This document shows positions 16,481-25,390 of a DNA stretch of 36,677 nt, one piece after another. Source of the stretch: Euryarchaeota archaeon UBA443 (GTDB lineage: Archaea; Thermoplasmatota; Poseidoniia; Poseidoniales; Poseidoniaceae). The number at the start of each line of letters is the position of its first letter. Position 1 is the first letter of the stretch. Made by a program: the position numbers and the translations under genes. Under the pieces are notes generated by a model. The model saw only the letters and a program-made list of their open reading frames with translations, was not told the DNA's origin and searched no databases. The DNA lies in the NCBI GenBank assembly GCA_002499195.1, contig DAKS01000034.1:1-36677 (forward strand). Direction: 5' to 3'.

Positions 16481-16490
16481 TTTTATTTTA
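16481..16490 (-). promoter_or_regulatory. Possible TATA box of the DUF4760-like gene
   Basis: The minus-strand reading is TAAAATAAAA. Transcription would start about 25-28 nt downstream, near 16459, placing the hairpin pair at the start of the transcript and giving a leader of about 58 nt before ATG 16401. It is judged by eye from composition and spacing. Confidence 0.35.
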
Positions 16491-16552
16491 CGAAACAAAG
16501 GGAATTCAGTGGGTCAATACAGACGCTACCGTTTTGTAGGGATTACATCATT

Positions 16553-18250
16553 TTACTCATGCATCAATAAGTAACCATCACTAGTGATTATTGAATAGCC
16601 AATTCTTTCGAGTTGGACAATGGTTCCAATTGAGTAGTTATTCGATTCTACTCGACCTGAAATGTGTTGGATTTCTTCTTGATTTGGAATCATTAATGTT
16701 GCATCCTTAGATGTTGATGATGATGTCCAGTGAATAATTGGTCGCTTGTCTGATCGTTCTACCGATTCGATGTTACCGCTTGCATCAATATCTGCAAATT
16801 CCTTGAGTCGGTACGTTCCATGTGCATCTTCAGATTCAATGTAAATAGATGGTGTATCGAGTGAAATAGTACGGACGCCCTTTTCGCTATGGTTTGGATG
16901 AATGGGCAACTCGACTGTATCTGGAACATCTCCAGTTAGTTGAACTTCGACTGGATTACGAATGAATGACAAGCGAGGTGCATCATCATCAATTTTCTTT
17001 GTGTTGTGTGAGAAGAGTGTGGCAAGTGGTACGGATATATCCTTCTGCGTTACTCCGAGTTCAATCCAGAAATTTCGTAGTGCTTCTGCCTGAATTCCTC
17101 TGGCTTGAAGTCCTTGAATGGTTGGTAATCGGGGGTCATCCCATCCACTGTATTCGCCATTCTCAATCGATGCACGCATCTTCGAGGTTGAAAATCCGCC
17201 CCATTCGTGAACTTTGACTCGACCCCAATAGATTGTCTCTGGGTAGGTCCATCCAAAGTGCTCATACAACAAGGTCTGCTTTCTTGTAGAATCCATGAGA
17301 TCCTTTCCTCGGATGATGTGTGTTACTCCTTGGAGATGGTCTTCTACAGCACTTTGGAAGTCAAGTAGAGGCCACACTTTGTAGGTTGATCCGATGTTTG
17401 GTCGCGGATGTGGATTGGTGATGGTATCTTGCATTCGAAGAGCTGGCCAATCTCTCAATGCAGGATTCTTTAGAGTCATATCGGTCTTGACACGCACTAC
17501 TGCATCCCCTGGTTTGTAGGTTCCATCCAACATTTTGTTCCAATCCTGAATGTTCTCTTCAACGGATTTATCTCGACATGGGCAGTTTGATTTTGCTTCA
17601 CGGAATCCTCTAAATGCTTCTGCTGAACACTTGCAGACATAACCAAATTCCCCTTCAAGCATTTTTTCAGCATGTTCGTAATACTGTGGTATTCGATCAC
17701 TTGCGATTACGATACGATCTGCTGGCCGACCTAGGAGCCATTCCACTTCTTTTGGAATTAGACCGTATGCGGATAAGGATGGAGGCTTTACGGTTGTATC
17801 CGTATCATCAAAACGTAGGATGAGTGTTCCCTCATGCTTCTTAGCATAGGTTCCATTGATGACAATGCCTCTTGCGTGACCAAAGGAAAGAGGTCCGTTC
17901 GGATTTGGTGCAAAACGAAATACTGGTTTGATTCCATCGACATTTTTTAGTTCGGGTAAACCTTCTCTTTTCACTTGCTTTTGTCGCCCTTCAAGAAGAT
18001 GAGGAGCATCGTTTGCAAGAATGGATTCGATATGGTCAAGACCTTGTTCTTGAGCAAGAGTGTTTGCCTTCTGAACCGATTGAGCTACGAGTGGGCTAAT
18101 TTGCCCTCCAAATTGTCGTAGGTCTGCGCGAGTACTCATGATGCGACCAATGACCGAACCCGCAGCTCCCTTTCCTTCGTACTCGAAGGCATTTTGTAGT
18201 GCAAGGTGCCAAATCAATTGCCGCGTATCCTCATCAGGAGCCCAGGCCAT
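16553..18250 (-). CDS. gltX: Glutamyl-tRNA synthetase (archaeal type)
   Basis: The 565-residue enzyme charges tRNA(Glu), and possibly tRNA(Gln) if the organism uses the amidotransferase route. Residues about 110-360 are the class I catalytic domain. The HIGH-equivalent is Phe-Gly-His-Ala-Arg with His125, after 'RFAPNPNGPLS'. The KMSKS-equivalent is Ser-Thr-Ser-Lys-Met, ending at Met358. An N-terminal helical extension of about 100 residues is typical of archaeal/eukaryotic GluRS, and the C-terminal part is the beta-barrel anticodon-binding domain of that lineage. ATG 18250 is preceded by a GGGGTGA ribosome-binding stretch; the upstream in-frame extension to 18397 overlaps rnhB and is not needed. 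It is the last gene of the surface protein-rnhB-gltX operon. Confidence 0.94.
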   Translation of the reverse strand: MAWAPDEDTRQLIWHLALQNAFEYEGKGAAGSVIGRIMSTRADLRQFGGQISPLVAQSVQKANTLAQEQGLDHIESILANDAPHLLEGRQKQVKREGLPELKNVDGIKPVFRFAPNPNGPLSFGHARGIVINGTYAKKHEGTLILRFDDTDTTVKPPSLSAYGLIPKEVEWLLGRPADRIVIASDRIPQYYEHAEKMLEGEFGYVCKCSAEAFRGFREAKSNCPCRDKSVEENIQDWNKMLDGTYKPGDAVVRVKTDMTLKNPALRDWPALRMQDTITNPHPRPNIGSTYKVWPLLDFQSAVEDHLQGVTHIIRGKDLMDSTRKQTLLYEHFGWTYPETIYWGRVKVHEWGGFSTSKMRASIENGEYSGWDDPRLPTIQGLQARGIQAEALRNFWIELGVTQKDISVPLATLFSHNTKKIDDDAPRLSFIRNPVEVQLTGDVPDTVELPIHPNHSEKGVRTISLDTPSIYIESEDAHGTYRLKEFADIDASGNIESVERSDKRPIIHWTSSSTSKDATLMIPNQEEIQHISGRVESNNYSIGTIVQLERIGYSIITSDGYLLMHE

Positions 18251-18293
18251 GTCACCCCCTGAGGCTGATAATTGATGAATACGTTGCTTGATT

Positions 18294-19013
18294 TCACATT
18301 GAAAACAATGTCGTTCCAGTCGGTTTACGTTTCGGGAGTGGTGTTGTGTAATGTTGATTCCAAAAACGTTCAACAGTTGCCCATGACCATCGAACATCGG
18401 GATGAATTTCGTCTGGTCCTATCAGATTGGGTAATGCTGCAACTGTGTTAGGATCTGATGGATAACCACTACCGATTCTAAAGCCTAATTCTTCCTGTAA
18501 TTGTTCCATAATTCTATCTCGAACGACCTTGGCTACAATCGATGCTCCACCGACAATACGATGGTTGGCGTCAGCTTTGTGTTCAGAATTGATTGTTGAG
18601 CCTTCTCTTGGCCAATCCCTCATTCGTTCTATAATTCGATTTGTAAAACGTTGTTCATTAACGTCGCATGCATCCAACATGATGGAACAAGGCGCTGTAA
18701 TCTCAGTGTTATGCCGGTTTAAAATTGAGGCAAACAAATCGACTTCTAGAAGGTTCAAACCTTCGCTATAAACGGCATTATCGATCTTATTTGGTGGACA
18801 AATAATCGTATCAACATACCAATTTCGTTCTTTGGATTGTTGAACGATCCACTCGTATTGCTCAAATCTTTTTTTGGCCGAATGATGTTTTGAATCGGAG
18901 ATGTCCTGTTCGATCAATATAGCCTCATCCGATACAGGAATCGAAAGTAGTCCAACTACGAGCGGTCCGAGTACGGGGCCGCGACCTGCTTCATCAACAC
19001 CAACGATCTGCAT
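18294..19013 (-). CDS. rnhB: Ribonuclease HII
   Basis: This 239-residue enzyme cleaves RNA in RNA-DNA hybrids and at embedded ribonucleotides. The N-terminal signature is 'GVDEAGRGPVLGPLVVG' with Asp7-Glu8. A further acidic catalytic position is Asp114 (Leu-Asp-Ala-Cys-Asp), and Asp148 lies in the Lys-Ala-Asp segment before 'GGASIVAKVVRD'. I chose ATG 19013, which gives the normal family N-terminus. A GTG at 19025 overlaps the upstream TGA as GTGA and would add four residues, so translational coupling with the surface protein gene is likely with either start. gltX follows after 43 nt. Confidence 0.94.
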   Translation of the reverse strand: MQIVGVDEAGRGPVLGPLVVGLLSIPVSDEAILIEQDISDSKHHSAKKRFEQYEWIVQQSKERNWYVDTIICPPNKIDNAVYSEGLNLLEVDLFASILNRHNTEITAPCSIMLDACDVNEQRFTNRIIERMRDWPREGSTINSEHKADANHRIVGGASIVAKVVRDRIMEQLQEELGFRIGSGYPSDPNTVAALPNLIGPDEIHPDVRWSWATVERFWNQHYTTPLPKRKPTGTTLFSM

Positions 19014-19021
19014 AGTATCAC

Positions 19022-21451
19022 TCACAAATCAAATTCATCCTCTGTAACAGTTTTCGATGGAAGAGGGACGTTTTCCTTAGTCTCAGTATCGGGTTTAAGG
19101 CTAGGATTTTCATGCCGAACAGTACGCTCCGTGATGGCACTGCTCGGCTCTAAATTTTCATTTTCACTATGAGGAGTGGCTGCACCATGTGTGACAATAT
19201 CGGATGCAATCTTGTCCATTTTTGTCCGTTGAGCGGATATGTCATGATGGTCCAAAACAGTGGTTGCCGCTGTGCGAACCGGTTCAGAAAGCGGTTCTAA
19301 CGCTGGTGCCGAAGGTGCGGATTGTGATTGAAAGGCCTTGGTAAATGCATCAGGTTCCATAGCAGGGCTTTCAACAACATTTGGTTGTTGGGTTGATGGT
19401 TTGTTGAATTTCTCTAACCAATCTTCTTGCGTTTCCTCAGGCTCTTCGTGTAGTTGTCGTAACAGTTCTTCGTTCTCTTTCCGTTGTAGACGGTCACGGA
19501 CCGCCTTGTTGAGGATAATTCCTGAAATAGCAATGCATGCTACTACCAACCACCACCCCTTGACGATGAGAGTGACGTCTTCAACAAATTCTGAAAGAGA
19601 ATAACCCTCGGATTCTTGTGTATTTTTCCATTGTTTACCCAAGAACTCTTCTTCAATCGAGTAAACAAACTCAGTTTCTGGGTCAAAAATAGATCTTACC
19701 ACAATATCGAGCACAAGCGTGCCATTTACTGTCTGGTCCGAAGGCAATTCAGCTGTTCCTCGCAGAGTAAAATTTGTACCTCGAGGCAGGTTTCCTAATT
19801 CAAAGGTTCTTGGTCGTTCGGAGTCTCCTTCGATGATGGCATCTTCAGGCGGTGCGAATCCCATTTCTGTAGAATGGGATGACTGGAGTTGAACAATCAA
19901 TCCATCTTCGAGGTTACCATCATTTCGAAGTTGAACTGTGAAACTAACAACATCACGAGAATCAACTTCACTCAATCCTTCAAGGAAGGTCCATTCCACA
20001 TTCGGACCGACGATGACATCGATGGAATATTGCAGCAATACATCTCCACTATTCAGACAAAGATCAAAATCAACAGAACCTTGTTGGTAGGCAGTGGTAT
20101 TATTTGCGATACGAAAGTTGATTGCTTCAAAGGTTTCTTCACCATAGCGTTCCACCTGGAATGGAGTCTCTTGGAATGAAACATCTGTCACAAAGTTAGG
20201 AGCGTTAACGTTCTCGATGACAACTGAGTCTGCAAAGTTTCCAAGGTTTCGTATATTGATCGAACCAGTACATGTTGAATCTGGTTGTAGGTAAGTGCAA
20301 TCAATAGGTTCTAGATTATGGTCAAAGTCACGGTTCCACGAAATATTTACAGTTGCAGTTTCACTAACGGTTCGGAATGGGAAATTTGTTGGATGAAGAA
20401 TCAAATCAACTGAAATCGTTCCAGAAGTTTCGCTAGGAGCTTGCACTCCAATTTCGATAATTCGTGATTCGTTGGGCATCAAGAATATATCTTCAAACGC
20501 ATTGAACAATGCTACAGTCCATCCATCTGCAGTGATGCGATCGGAATTCTCTTCGCTCGAAGCGACGTTGTTTATGATCACATTTCCGAGTGTTATCGAA
20601 AGGGTGTCTGGAGTGTTTCCAGTATTGCGAACACTAACTTCAACGCGGGAATTACCGGCAGGATCGACGGCAACATCGGTTTGAACGGAATCAATGGTTG
20701 CATTACGAAACGAACTCACTTCGAGTGTAAAGTCCCAAGCTATTTTGGCACCATCAAGGCCAGAGGTTCCAATCAGTCGAAATGTCGGTCCTTGGTTTGC
20801 AAGTGGAGCGCCGTCAATAACCTGAGGAACGTCTACCCAGATACGAACAAAATCCATCGTATCCGGTCCTAATTGTAATTGTGATGTTGTCCCATTTACA
20901 TCATCCATTGTCCATCCCCAATTCCATACCGAATCGGTTTGAATGCTGAATGATACTTCATCGTTTATTGTGGCATTACTCGTGATGTTTGTTGCAACGT
21001 TTGTCCGTATTCCAGGGTCTACAACAAATGTAGATGATTGAGTGTTTCCAAAGTTTATATCAGAAGGTGCAGTAATCTTCAATTCAATATCAATGCTTTC
21101 AGAGGATTGATCCGAGGTATCGATTATTGTTACATTGATTGTATCTGTTCCATATGGGATTGAAGATGGGAGGGTTAAGGTCCAAAGAAACCGTTCGGTC
21201 TCACCATCATCAAAGACCAATTCTTGACCATTACCAGTCATCGAACTTGAGTATTGAGATTGGAGATCGAGTTTTAATGTCGTACCAGAATCACCAGTGA
21301 AAGTGACATCGATATGGTGTTGAACCGTTTGACCTGGATAGGCAATATATTGATCGGCAGGTGTCAATGTTACTGAGGTGGATTCGGCTGAAACTACGAA
21401 TGGGATTACAAGCAACATTGTGAGCCAAAACGCTGCTTGCTTCTTGACCAT
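19022..21451 (-). CDS. Large anchored surface protein with beta-sandwich repeats
   Basis: This is an 809-residue protein. The signal peptide (about residues 1-22) ends in Val-Ser-Ala before Glu. The ectodomain to about residue 620 contains repeated beta-sandwich modules with the pattern 'VRNTGNTPDTLSITL', 'LRNDGNLEDGLIVQL' and 'IRNLGNFADSVVI'. This is typical of CARDB/NEW3-like domains of archaeal cell-surface proteins. One membrane helix lies at about 632-652. A highly charged, low-complexity tail of about 155 residues follows on the cytoplasmic side. No catalytic motif is present. A role in the envelope or in adhesion is inferred. ATG 21451 is preferred to the in-frame start at 21484, because it puts the signal peptide at the N-terminus. 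It is coupled to rnhB by a 4-nt GTGA overlap or near-contact. Confidence 0.82.
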   Translation of the reverse strand: MVKKQAAFWLTMLLVIPFVVSAESTSVTLTPADQYIAYPGQTVQHHIDVTFTGDSGTTLKLDLQSQYSSSMTGNGQELVFDDGETERFLWTLTLPSSIPYGTDTINVTIIDTSDQSSESIDIELKITAPSDINFGNTQSSTFVVDPGIRTNVATNITSNATINDEVSFSIQTDSVWNWGWTMDDVNGTTSQLQLGPDTMDFVRIWVDVPQVIDGAPLANQGPTFRLIGTSGLDGAKIAWDFTLEVSSFRNATIDSVQTDVAVDPAGNSRVEVSVRNTGNTPDTLSITLGNVIINNVASSEENSDRITADGWTVALFNAFEDIFLMPNESRIIEIGVQAPSETSGTISVDLILHPTNFPFRTVSETATVNISWNRDFDHNLEPIDCTYLQPDSTCTGSINIRNLGNFADSVVIENVNAPNFVTDVSFQETPFQVERYGEETFEAINFRIANNTTAYQQGSVDFDLCLNSGDVLLQYSIDVIVGPNVEWTFLEGLSEVDSRDVVSFTVQLRNDGNLEDGLIVQLQSSHSTEMGFAPPEDAIIEGDSERPRTFELGNLPRGTNFTLRGTAELPSDQTVNGTLVLDIVVRSIFDPETEFVYSIEEEFLGKQWKNTQESEGYSLSEFVEDVTLIVKGWWLVVACIAISGIILNKAVRDRLQRKENEELLRQLHEEPEETQEDWLEKFNKPSTQQPNVVESPAMEPDAFTKAFQSQSAPSAPALEPLSEPVRTAATTVLDHHDISAQRTKMDKIASDIVTHGAATPHSENENLEPSSAITERTVRHENPSLKPDTETKENVPLPSKTVTEDEFDL

Positions 21452-21543
21452 AGCATGCCTACCTTCTCTTTGGCTTTGAAGCAAACGGTTTTTTGATTTA
21501 ACTACTTCAAAACAAATATGAATCGTAGAAGAAAGGAGCGTTT

Positions 21544-21930
21544 ATGCCCCCTTTCTGGCCGTTCAAACGGACAAAGAAAAACGAGGAATCACTCGATGAA
21601 ACTCCTCCTGCACCGATCGTGTATAGAAAAGATCAGGATGTCCACACCGAGAAGCATTCGACTTCGATGGAAAGGGATGAAAACGCATACAAAGACGCGC
21701 TTGCTTTGTTTGGAGGAGGCGATACGTCGGTCGTCGCATCTACGAACGTTGCTGATGAATACGATGGTATAACCAACGAAACTCCAGAAGTACCTTCACA
21801 AGGAGATGAGTTGGATTTCGAGTGGGTTCATCACACCGATGGTTATCATTACAAGAAATTGAAAGATGGACAATTTGAGCCAATAGCTTATACCAAAAAT
21901 GCTGATGGGACTTATTCAGAATATGCTTAA
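21544..21930 (+). CDS. Small acidic/polar protein of unknown function
   Basis: The 128-residue protein starts at ATG 21544 after an AGGAG ribosome-binding site (21534-21538) at good spacing. The first 90 residues are charged and likely disordered. The last 40 hold a small aromatic-rich module: Phe-Glu-Trp-Val-His-His-Thr-Asp-Gly-Tyr-His-Tyr, and then a Tyr-containing repeat-like end. Such short Trp/Tyr/Gly modules recur at the C-termini of marine euryarchaeal proteins, but I know of no function. It is divergent from the surface protein gene (92 nt between starts). Its TAA ends at 21930, directly against the convergent pheT stop. Confidence 0.6.
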   Translation: MPPFWPFKRTKKNEESLDETPPAPIVYRKDQDVHTEKHSTSMERDENAYKDALALFGGGDTSVVASTNVADEYDGITNETPEVPSQGDELDFEWVHHTDGYHYKKLKDGQFEPIAYTKNADGTYSEYA

Positions 21931-23676
21931 TCAAACAGGATCTGTGATTGCTAACTTGAGTGCTTCAACGTCAAACTCAGCACCGTTGAGTGGAACGAGG
22001 AGTTCGAAGGTTTGTGAAATTGAAGGATCGATTTCACCAAAGCAACCTACCCACTCTCCATCCAACAAGACACGAGCAGCTCGACCTGCAAGCCAAGGTC
22101 CTTCGTTTTCTGGAAGTGCTTCGATGACGACATTTTCTGCTCCAATGTCCCTAAGGAATGCTTGGATACGGCCCCTAATTGCAGCAAATCCGCCGGTACG
22201 TTCCGCAGTTAGGAATGCTAAGCGATCCATGTTTGTATGGTCTCGAACAACGGTTCCTAGTTCGTAAACAGATTGTGGTAGATCATGGTGACGATTTGAT
22301 GCAAGTAAACGCAGCAGTCCTGGTAAAAGGAAATGTCTCATCATCGTGTGTTCCTGTGTAATTGGATTGGTAATACGCGTAATTGCATTGAATGGTTTCC
22401 AACGCATCCGGTCGAATTGGTCCTCATCATTTGACAAGGTCAATGACTGAATTTGCATGAATCCCATGCCTTGCATCGAGGTTCGTATTCTTCGTCGAAG
22501 ATGGTCATCAGAACGTGGGATGGCATTCATGGGCGCCTTTGGTACATCATTACCCAAGTCTTCGTATCCATGGCCGATGGCTAGGTCCTCAACAAGATCG
22601 ACTGGATGAAGTAAATCAAATCTCCAACGTGGCATGTCGAAGCCGAGCATATCCTCTCCCTCACCCGCATACTGCATCGTTCCATCGTTGCTGATCTCTT
22701 CAGCCAAAGCGGGTGAACGTCCGGTGTATTTACCTCCCATACGAATCATTGCATTGCTCAATTCATCATCGTCAAGGTCGCGACCAAGAATTGTTGAGAC
22801 AAGACGTGTCGGAACCCGATGGCTAACCGGTGCCCAATTTGGAAGGACTTCTTCGTCTCCATTGCAATCGGTAATGTGTACGGTTTCGATGGTTCCACCT
22901 CGTTCCTTAGCTTGTAGTGCAACGAGCATAAGGCATGATTCACAAGCACGACGGTCCCAACCAGTTACATCGATGAAAAGATCACGTGTAGAAGATTGAA
23001 CGGTTGTATGAGCGCCATTGATAATCGGTGGAAATGAAAGAACTGCTCCCTCTGCATCTTCAATAATTGGAACCTTTTTCATTCCATCCAACAAATGTGC
23101 ATAATCCATTCCCTTTGGATGTGAGGATAGAATTTCATCGATCGTCATTGCCTCGTTCATTGCCAGCGGAATGAATGAATGCGTTCTTTCCACCGCCTTG
23201 ACAGTGAAAGGAGGATGAAGTGTTGACAGGTCATGAACTCCAATACTTGCACGTCGTCGGCCACGGCCAAGTGCGAAGTGAAGTTTCTCTTGATGGTCCA
23301 TCAATTGCTTGATGAATTCATCCATCTCAACGTCATCCTTCATTTCAAGTCCGCGAACGACAGCGCCCAAGATTACTGGTCGGATTGTTTTGAGATCGGT
23401 TTCAACTGTCAACGCAATACCACTTGATTCAAGAGATTCCATTGAAAGTGTTGCTTGGTTATGGAGGAAACCACGCATTGCTATACTCAAGGTTTCAGCA
23501 CTTAGCAAGTCAGGCCGATTTGGGAAAATTTCGATGTCTAACACCTCATCATCACATCGATCAATATCCGTTCCCAACAAGGGGAGTCGGTGATCAACAT
23601 CGGCAATATCGTGTTGACATCCATGTTTGGATAGGAGTGAAGTAAGGAGTTTCTGTTCGACGGAAATTGTTGGCAT
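21931..23676 (-). CDS. pheT: Phenylalanyl-tRNA synthetase beta subunit (archaeal)
   Basis: This 581-residue subunit forms the alpha2-beta2 PheRS that charges tRNA(Phe). The N-terminus 'MPTISVEQKLLTSLL' and the short length, without the bacterial EMAP and B8 extensions, are typical of the archaeal/eukaryotic type. A B1-like region leads into 'DIEIFPNRPDLLS'. The B3/B4 editing domain covers about 100-270, the B5 DNA-binding-like domain about 275-350, and the class II-like core the rest, including 'MMRHFLLPGLLRLLASNRHHD'. The GAGGTGA ribosome-binding stretch (23681-23687) overlaps the stop codon of the upstream gene, so translation is coupled. pheS is not in the window. Confidence 0.95.
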   Translation of the reverse strand: MPTISVEQKLLTSLLSKHGCQHDIADVDHRLPLLGTDIDRCDDEVLDIEIFPNRPDLLSAETLSIAMRGFLHNQATLSMESLESSGIALTVETDLKTIRPVILGAVVRGLEMKDDVEMDEFIKQLMDHQEKLHFALGRGRRRASIGVHDLSTLHPPFTVKAVERTHSFIPLAMNEAMTIDEILSSHPKGMDYAHLLDGMKKVPIIEDAEGAVLSFPPIINGAHTTVQSSTRDLFIDVTGWDRRACESCLMLVALQAKERGGTIETVHITDCNGDEEVLPNWAPVSHRVPTRLVSTILGRDLDDDELSNAMIRMGGKYTGRSPALAEEISNDGTMQYAGEGEDMLGFDMPRWRFDLLHPVDLVEDLAIGHGYEDLGNDVPKAPMNAIPRSDDHLRRRIRTSMQGMGFMQIQSLTLSNDEDQFDRMRWKPFNAITRITNPITQEHTMMRHFLLPGLLRLLASNRHHDLPQSVYELGTVVRDHTNMDRLAFLTAERTGGFAAIRGRIQAFLRDIGAENVVIEALPENEGPWLAGRAARVLLDGEWVGCFGEIDPSISQTFELLVPLNGAEFDVEALKLAITDPV

Positions 23677-23685
23677 GTGTTCACC

Positions 23686-25263
23686 TCACCGCGCAAACCA
23701 ATGCGGCAGTGGGCGTTCGTATCCCACCATACGCAATCCACTAATTGCAGCAGTATCGTAATCTAAAGCTCGCAAATGTGCACGCTTTACTTGATCGATA
23801 GACTCAAGTCCAAGGTTTCGAAGCATTCGCTTCATATCAATAGTTAATCCTTGGAGCCAGAATTCCATATCTTCAGTTTCGAGAACAGGAGGTTGTGTAA
23901 TTACAAATTGTGCACCAGCACATCGTGCAACGATGATGTCGTGTGCATCGCATGTGAAACCAAATTCAAGAGCAGCAGTGGTTTCAGAGTTTTCGAGATT
24001 GGTTTTGACAGAACGGCCAATTATTGGTAACGTTGCGGCTTCTGGAATACCAGTGCCGTCCTCAATTCGGGAAACTGCAACTTGGAGATTATGGTAGACC
24101 GTTCGCTTGTGTAGGTTTTGGATTCGTGAGATTCCTTGACAGGCAAGAATCGGTGATTCTGGCCTAAGCAATGTTCGAAGAATTACCAGTAGGCCCTCAA
24201 GTTCTTCGTCATTGAGAGCAGGAAGACTGTCAAAGTCTAGACAAGCTCCTGCAACTGAATCCGAGTATTCTGGAAGCGTGCACAGACTTCGGAGATTTAG
24301 GTAAAGAATGTCGATTGGACGAGGATGTTCCTCGACGAGGAAAGGTTGTGTTTGAATGTGAGATAATCGGCCAGATGAATTGGTTTCGGAACTCAGTACA
24401 CTTCCATCAGGTACGTAGGGGAGAATTGGGAGGGGTAAGAGAACAGGGAGTGTTTCTTCATCTGTTCCAAGTATGAATGCAGCCGTATCAACATCATAAT
24501 TTTCGATAAGAGGGCTTTCTTCCATAGGTGTGATTGCGATGCTCGACAAGTCTCCAGAAGAAACAGTAGAACTGTCGATGTGGTATTCGATGTTATTGCT
24601 GGATTCGAGGCAAAAAGCATCCTCTCCTAGCGATGCACCATGGGAATCAAGTACTTTGTTAATTTTTTTCAATTCACTGGCAGTCAGTGGTCGGAGTTGG
24701 GTTCCATGAGGCGGAGTAGGACACCGTCCTTCAATGATAATCTGCCCGTCTTTCATACCACATCCAGCATCATTGCCAACATTGCCTTGAACGACTATCA
24801 TCCCTCCAGTCATTCCATTTCCGATGCGTTGGCCGACATCTCCTCGGACAAAGATCAATCCATCGTTCATGAACATCCCGAGGTCATCGTCTGCTCCGTC
24901 TTCGCCAGTAAGTTCGCCTCCTTGCATCATGAATCCAGCACATCGGCCAATAAATCCTGATGCTGAGAGTTTACTTCCATGATTGTATGCTCCAAAAAAT
25001 GCACCTGCTTCACCCTCGATGTCAAATGAACCACCGTGGCCGAAGGAACTCGTCCAAGACCCAAGTTTTCCAAGAGCATTTATCCTAGCACCTTCGGGCA
25101 TTGCCGGACATAGTCCAACTTCACCGTTCTTTGGAACTTCTTCTCCAGAACCTGTCCATCCGATTCGAAGCAATGCATTTTGTTCGACTGCTGCTTGAAG
25201 GCGAGGTAGAAATTTTGCATTGATGCTCATAGAGCGCTCAAAAACATCTCCAGGTCCCGCCAT
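23686..25263 (-). CDS. GXGXG protein with degenerate glutamate-synthase-like C-terminus
   Basis: This is a 525-residue protein. Residues about 75-185 are a GXGXG beta-helix like the C-terminal domain of glutamate synthase and subunit C of formylmethanofuran dehydrogenase: repeated Gly-x-x-x-Gly with 'GLIFVRGDVGQRIGNGMTGG' and further turns. A Ser/Thr-rich linker follows (about 195-300). The C-terminal 220 residues resemble the FMN-barrel domain of glutamate synthase: an 'EDGTGIPEA' turn, Leu-Glu-Phe-Gly-Phe and the closing helix 'MKRMLRNLGLESIDQVKRAH'. The Cys cluster that binds the 3Fe-4S centre (family form CHLNTCPVG) is absent, so normal GltS catalysis is unlikely. The order GXGXG then barrel is also reversed relative to GltB. 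It is upstream of and coupled to pheT. The role is unknown. Confidence 0.68.
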   Translation of the reverse strand: MAGPGDVFERSMSINAKFLPRLQAAVEQNALLRIGWTGSGEEVPKNGEVGLCPAMPEGARINALGKLGSWTSSFGHGGSFDIEGEAGAFFGAYNHGSKLSASGFIGRCAGFMMQGGELTGEDGADDDLGMFMNDGLIFVRGDVGQRIGNGMTGGMIVVQGNVGNDAGCGMKDGQIIIEGRCPTPPHGTQLRPLTASELKKINKVLDSHGASLGEDAFCLESSNNIEYHIDSSTVSSGDLSSIAITPMEESPLIENYDVDTAAFILGTDEETLPVLLPLPILPYVPDGSVLSSETNSSGRLSHIQTQPFLVEEHPRPIDILYLNLRSLCTLPEYSDSVAGACLDFDSLPALNDEELEGLLVILRTLLRPESPILACQGISRIQNLHKRTVYHNLQVAVSRIEDGTGIPEAATLPIIGRSVKTNLENSETTAALEFGFTCDAHDIIVARCAGAQFVITQPPVLETEDMEFWLQGLTIDMKRMLRNLGLESIDQVKRAHLRALDYDTAAISGLRMVGYERPLPHWFAR

Positions 25264-25353
25264 GAATCAACGGTATCCTAAGTCGGTCAAATACCCTCTT
25301 ATGACTTGAATGTCAAAACTTGAATTCCAATGCCATTGCCCCCTCACGAACTG

Positions 25354-25360
25354 TTTATGG
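25354..25360 (+). promoter_or_regulatory. Possible TATA box of the GAPDH gene
   Basis: TTTATGG lies about 34 nt before ATG 25391, placing transcription start within roughly 10 nt of the ATG. The 127-nt divergent region between the GXGXG gene and the GAPDH gene holds no other clear element. It is judged by eye and uncertain. Confidence 0.28.
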
Positions 25361-25390
25361 ATGTTCAGCCATGCCACATGGTTGAGCAGT

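Noticed and set aside
18251..18397. N-terminal extension of gltX
   Set aside because: It overlaps the 3' end of rnhB and lies before a good ribosome-binding site at ATG 18250.
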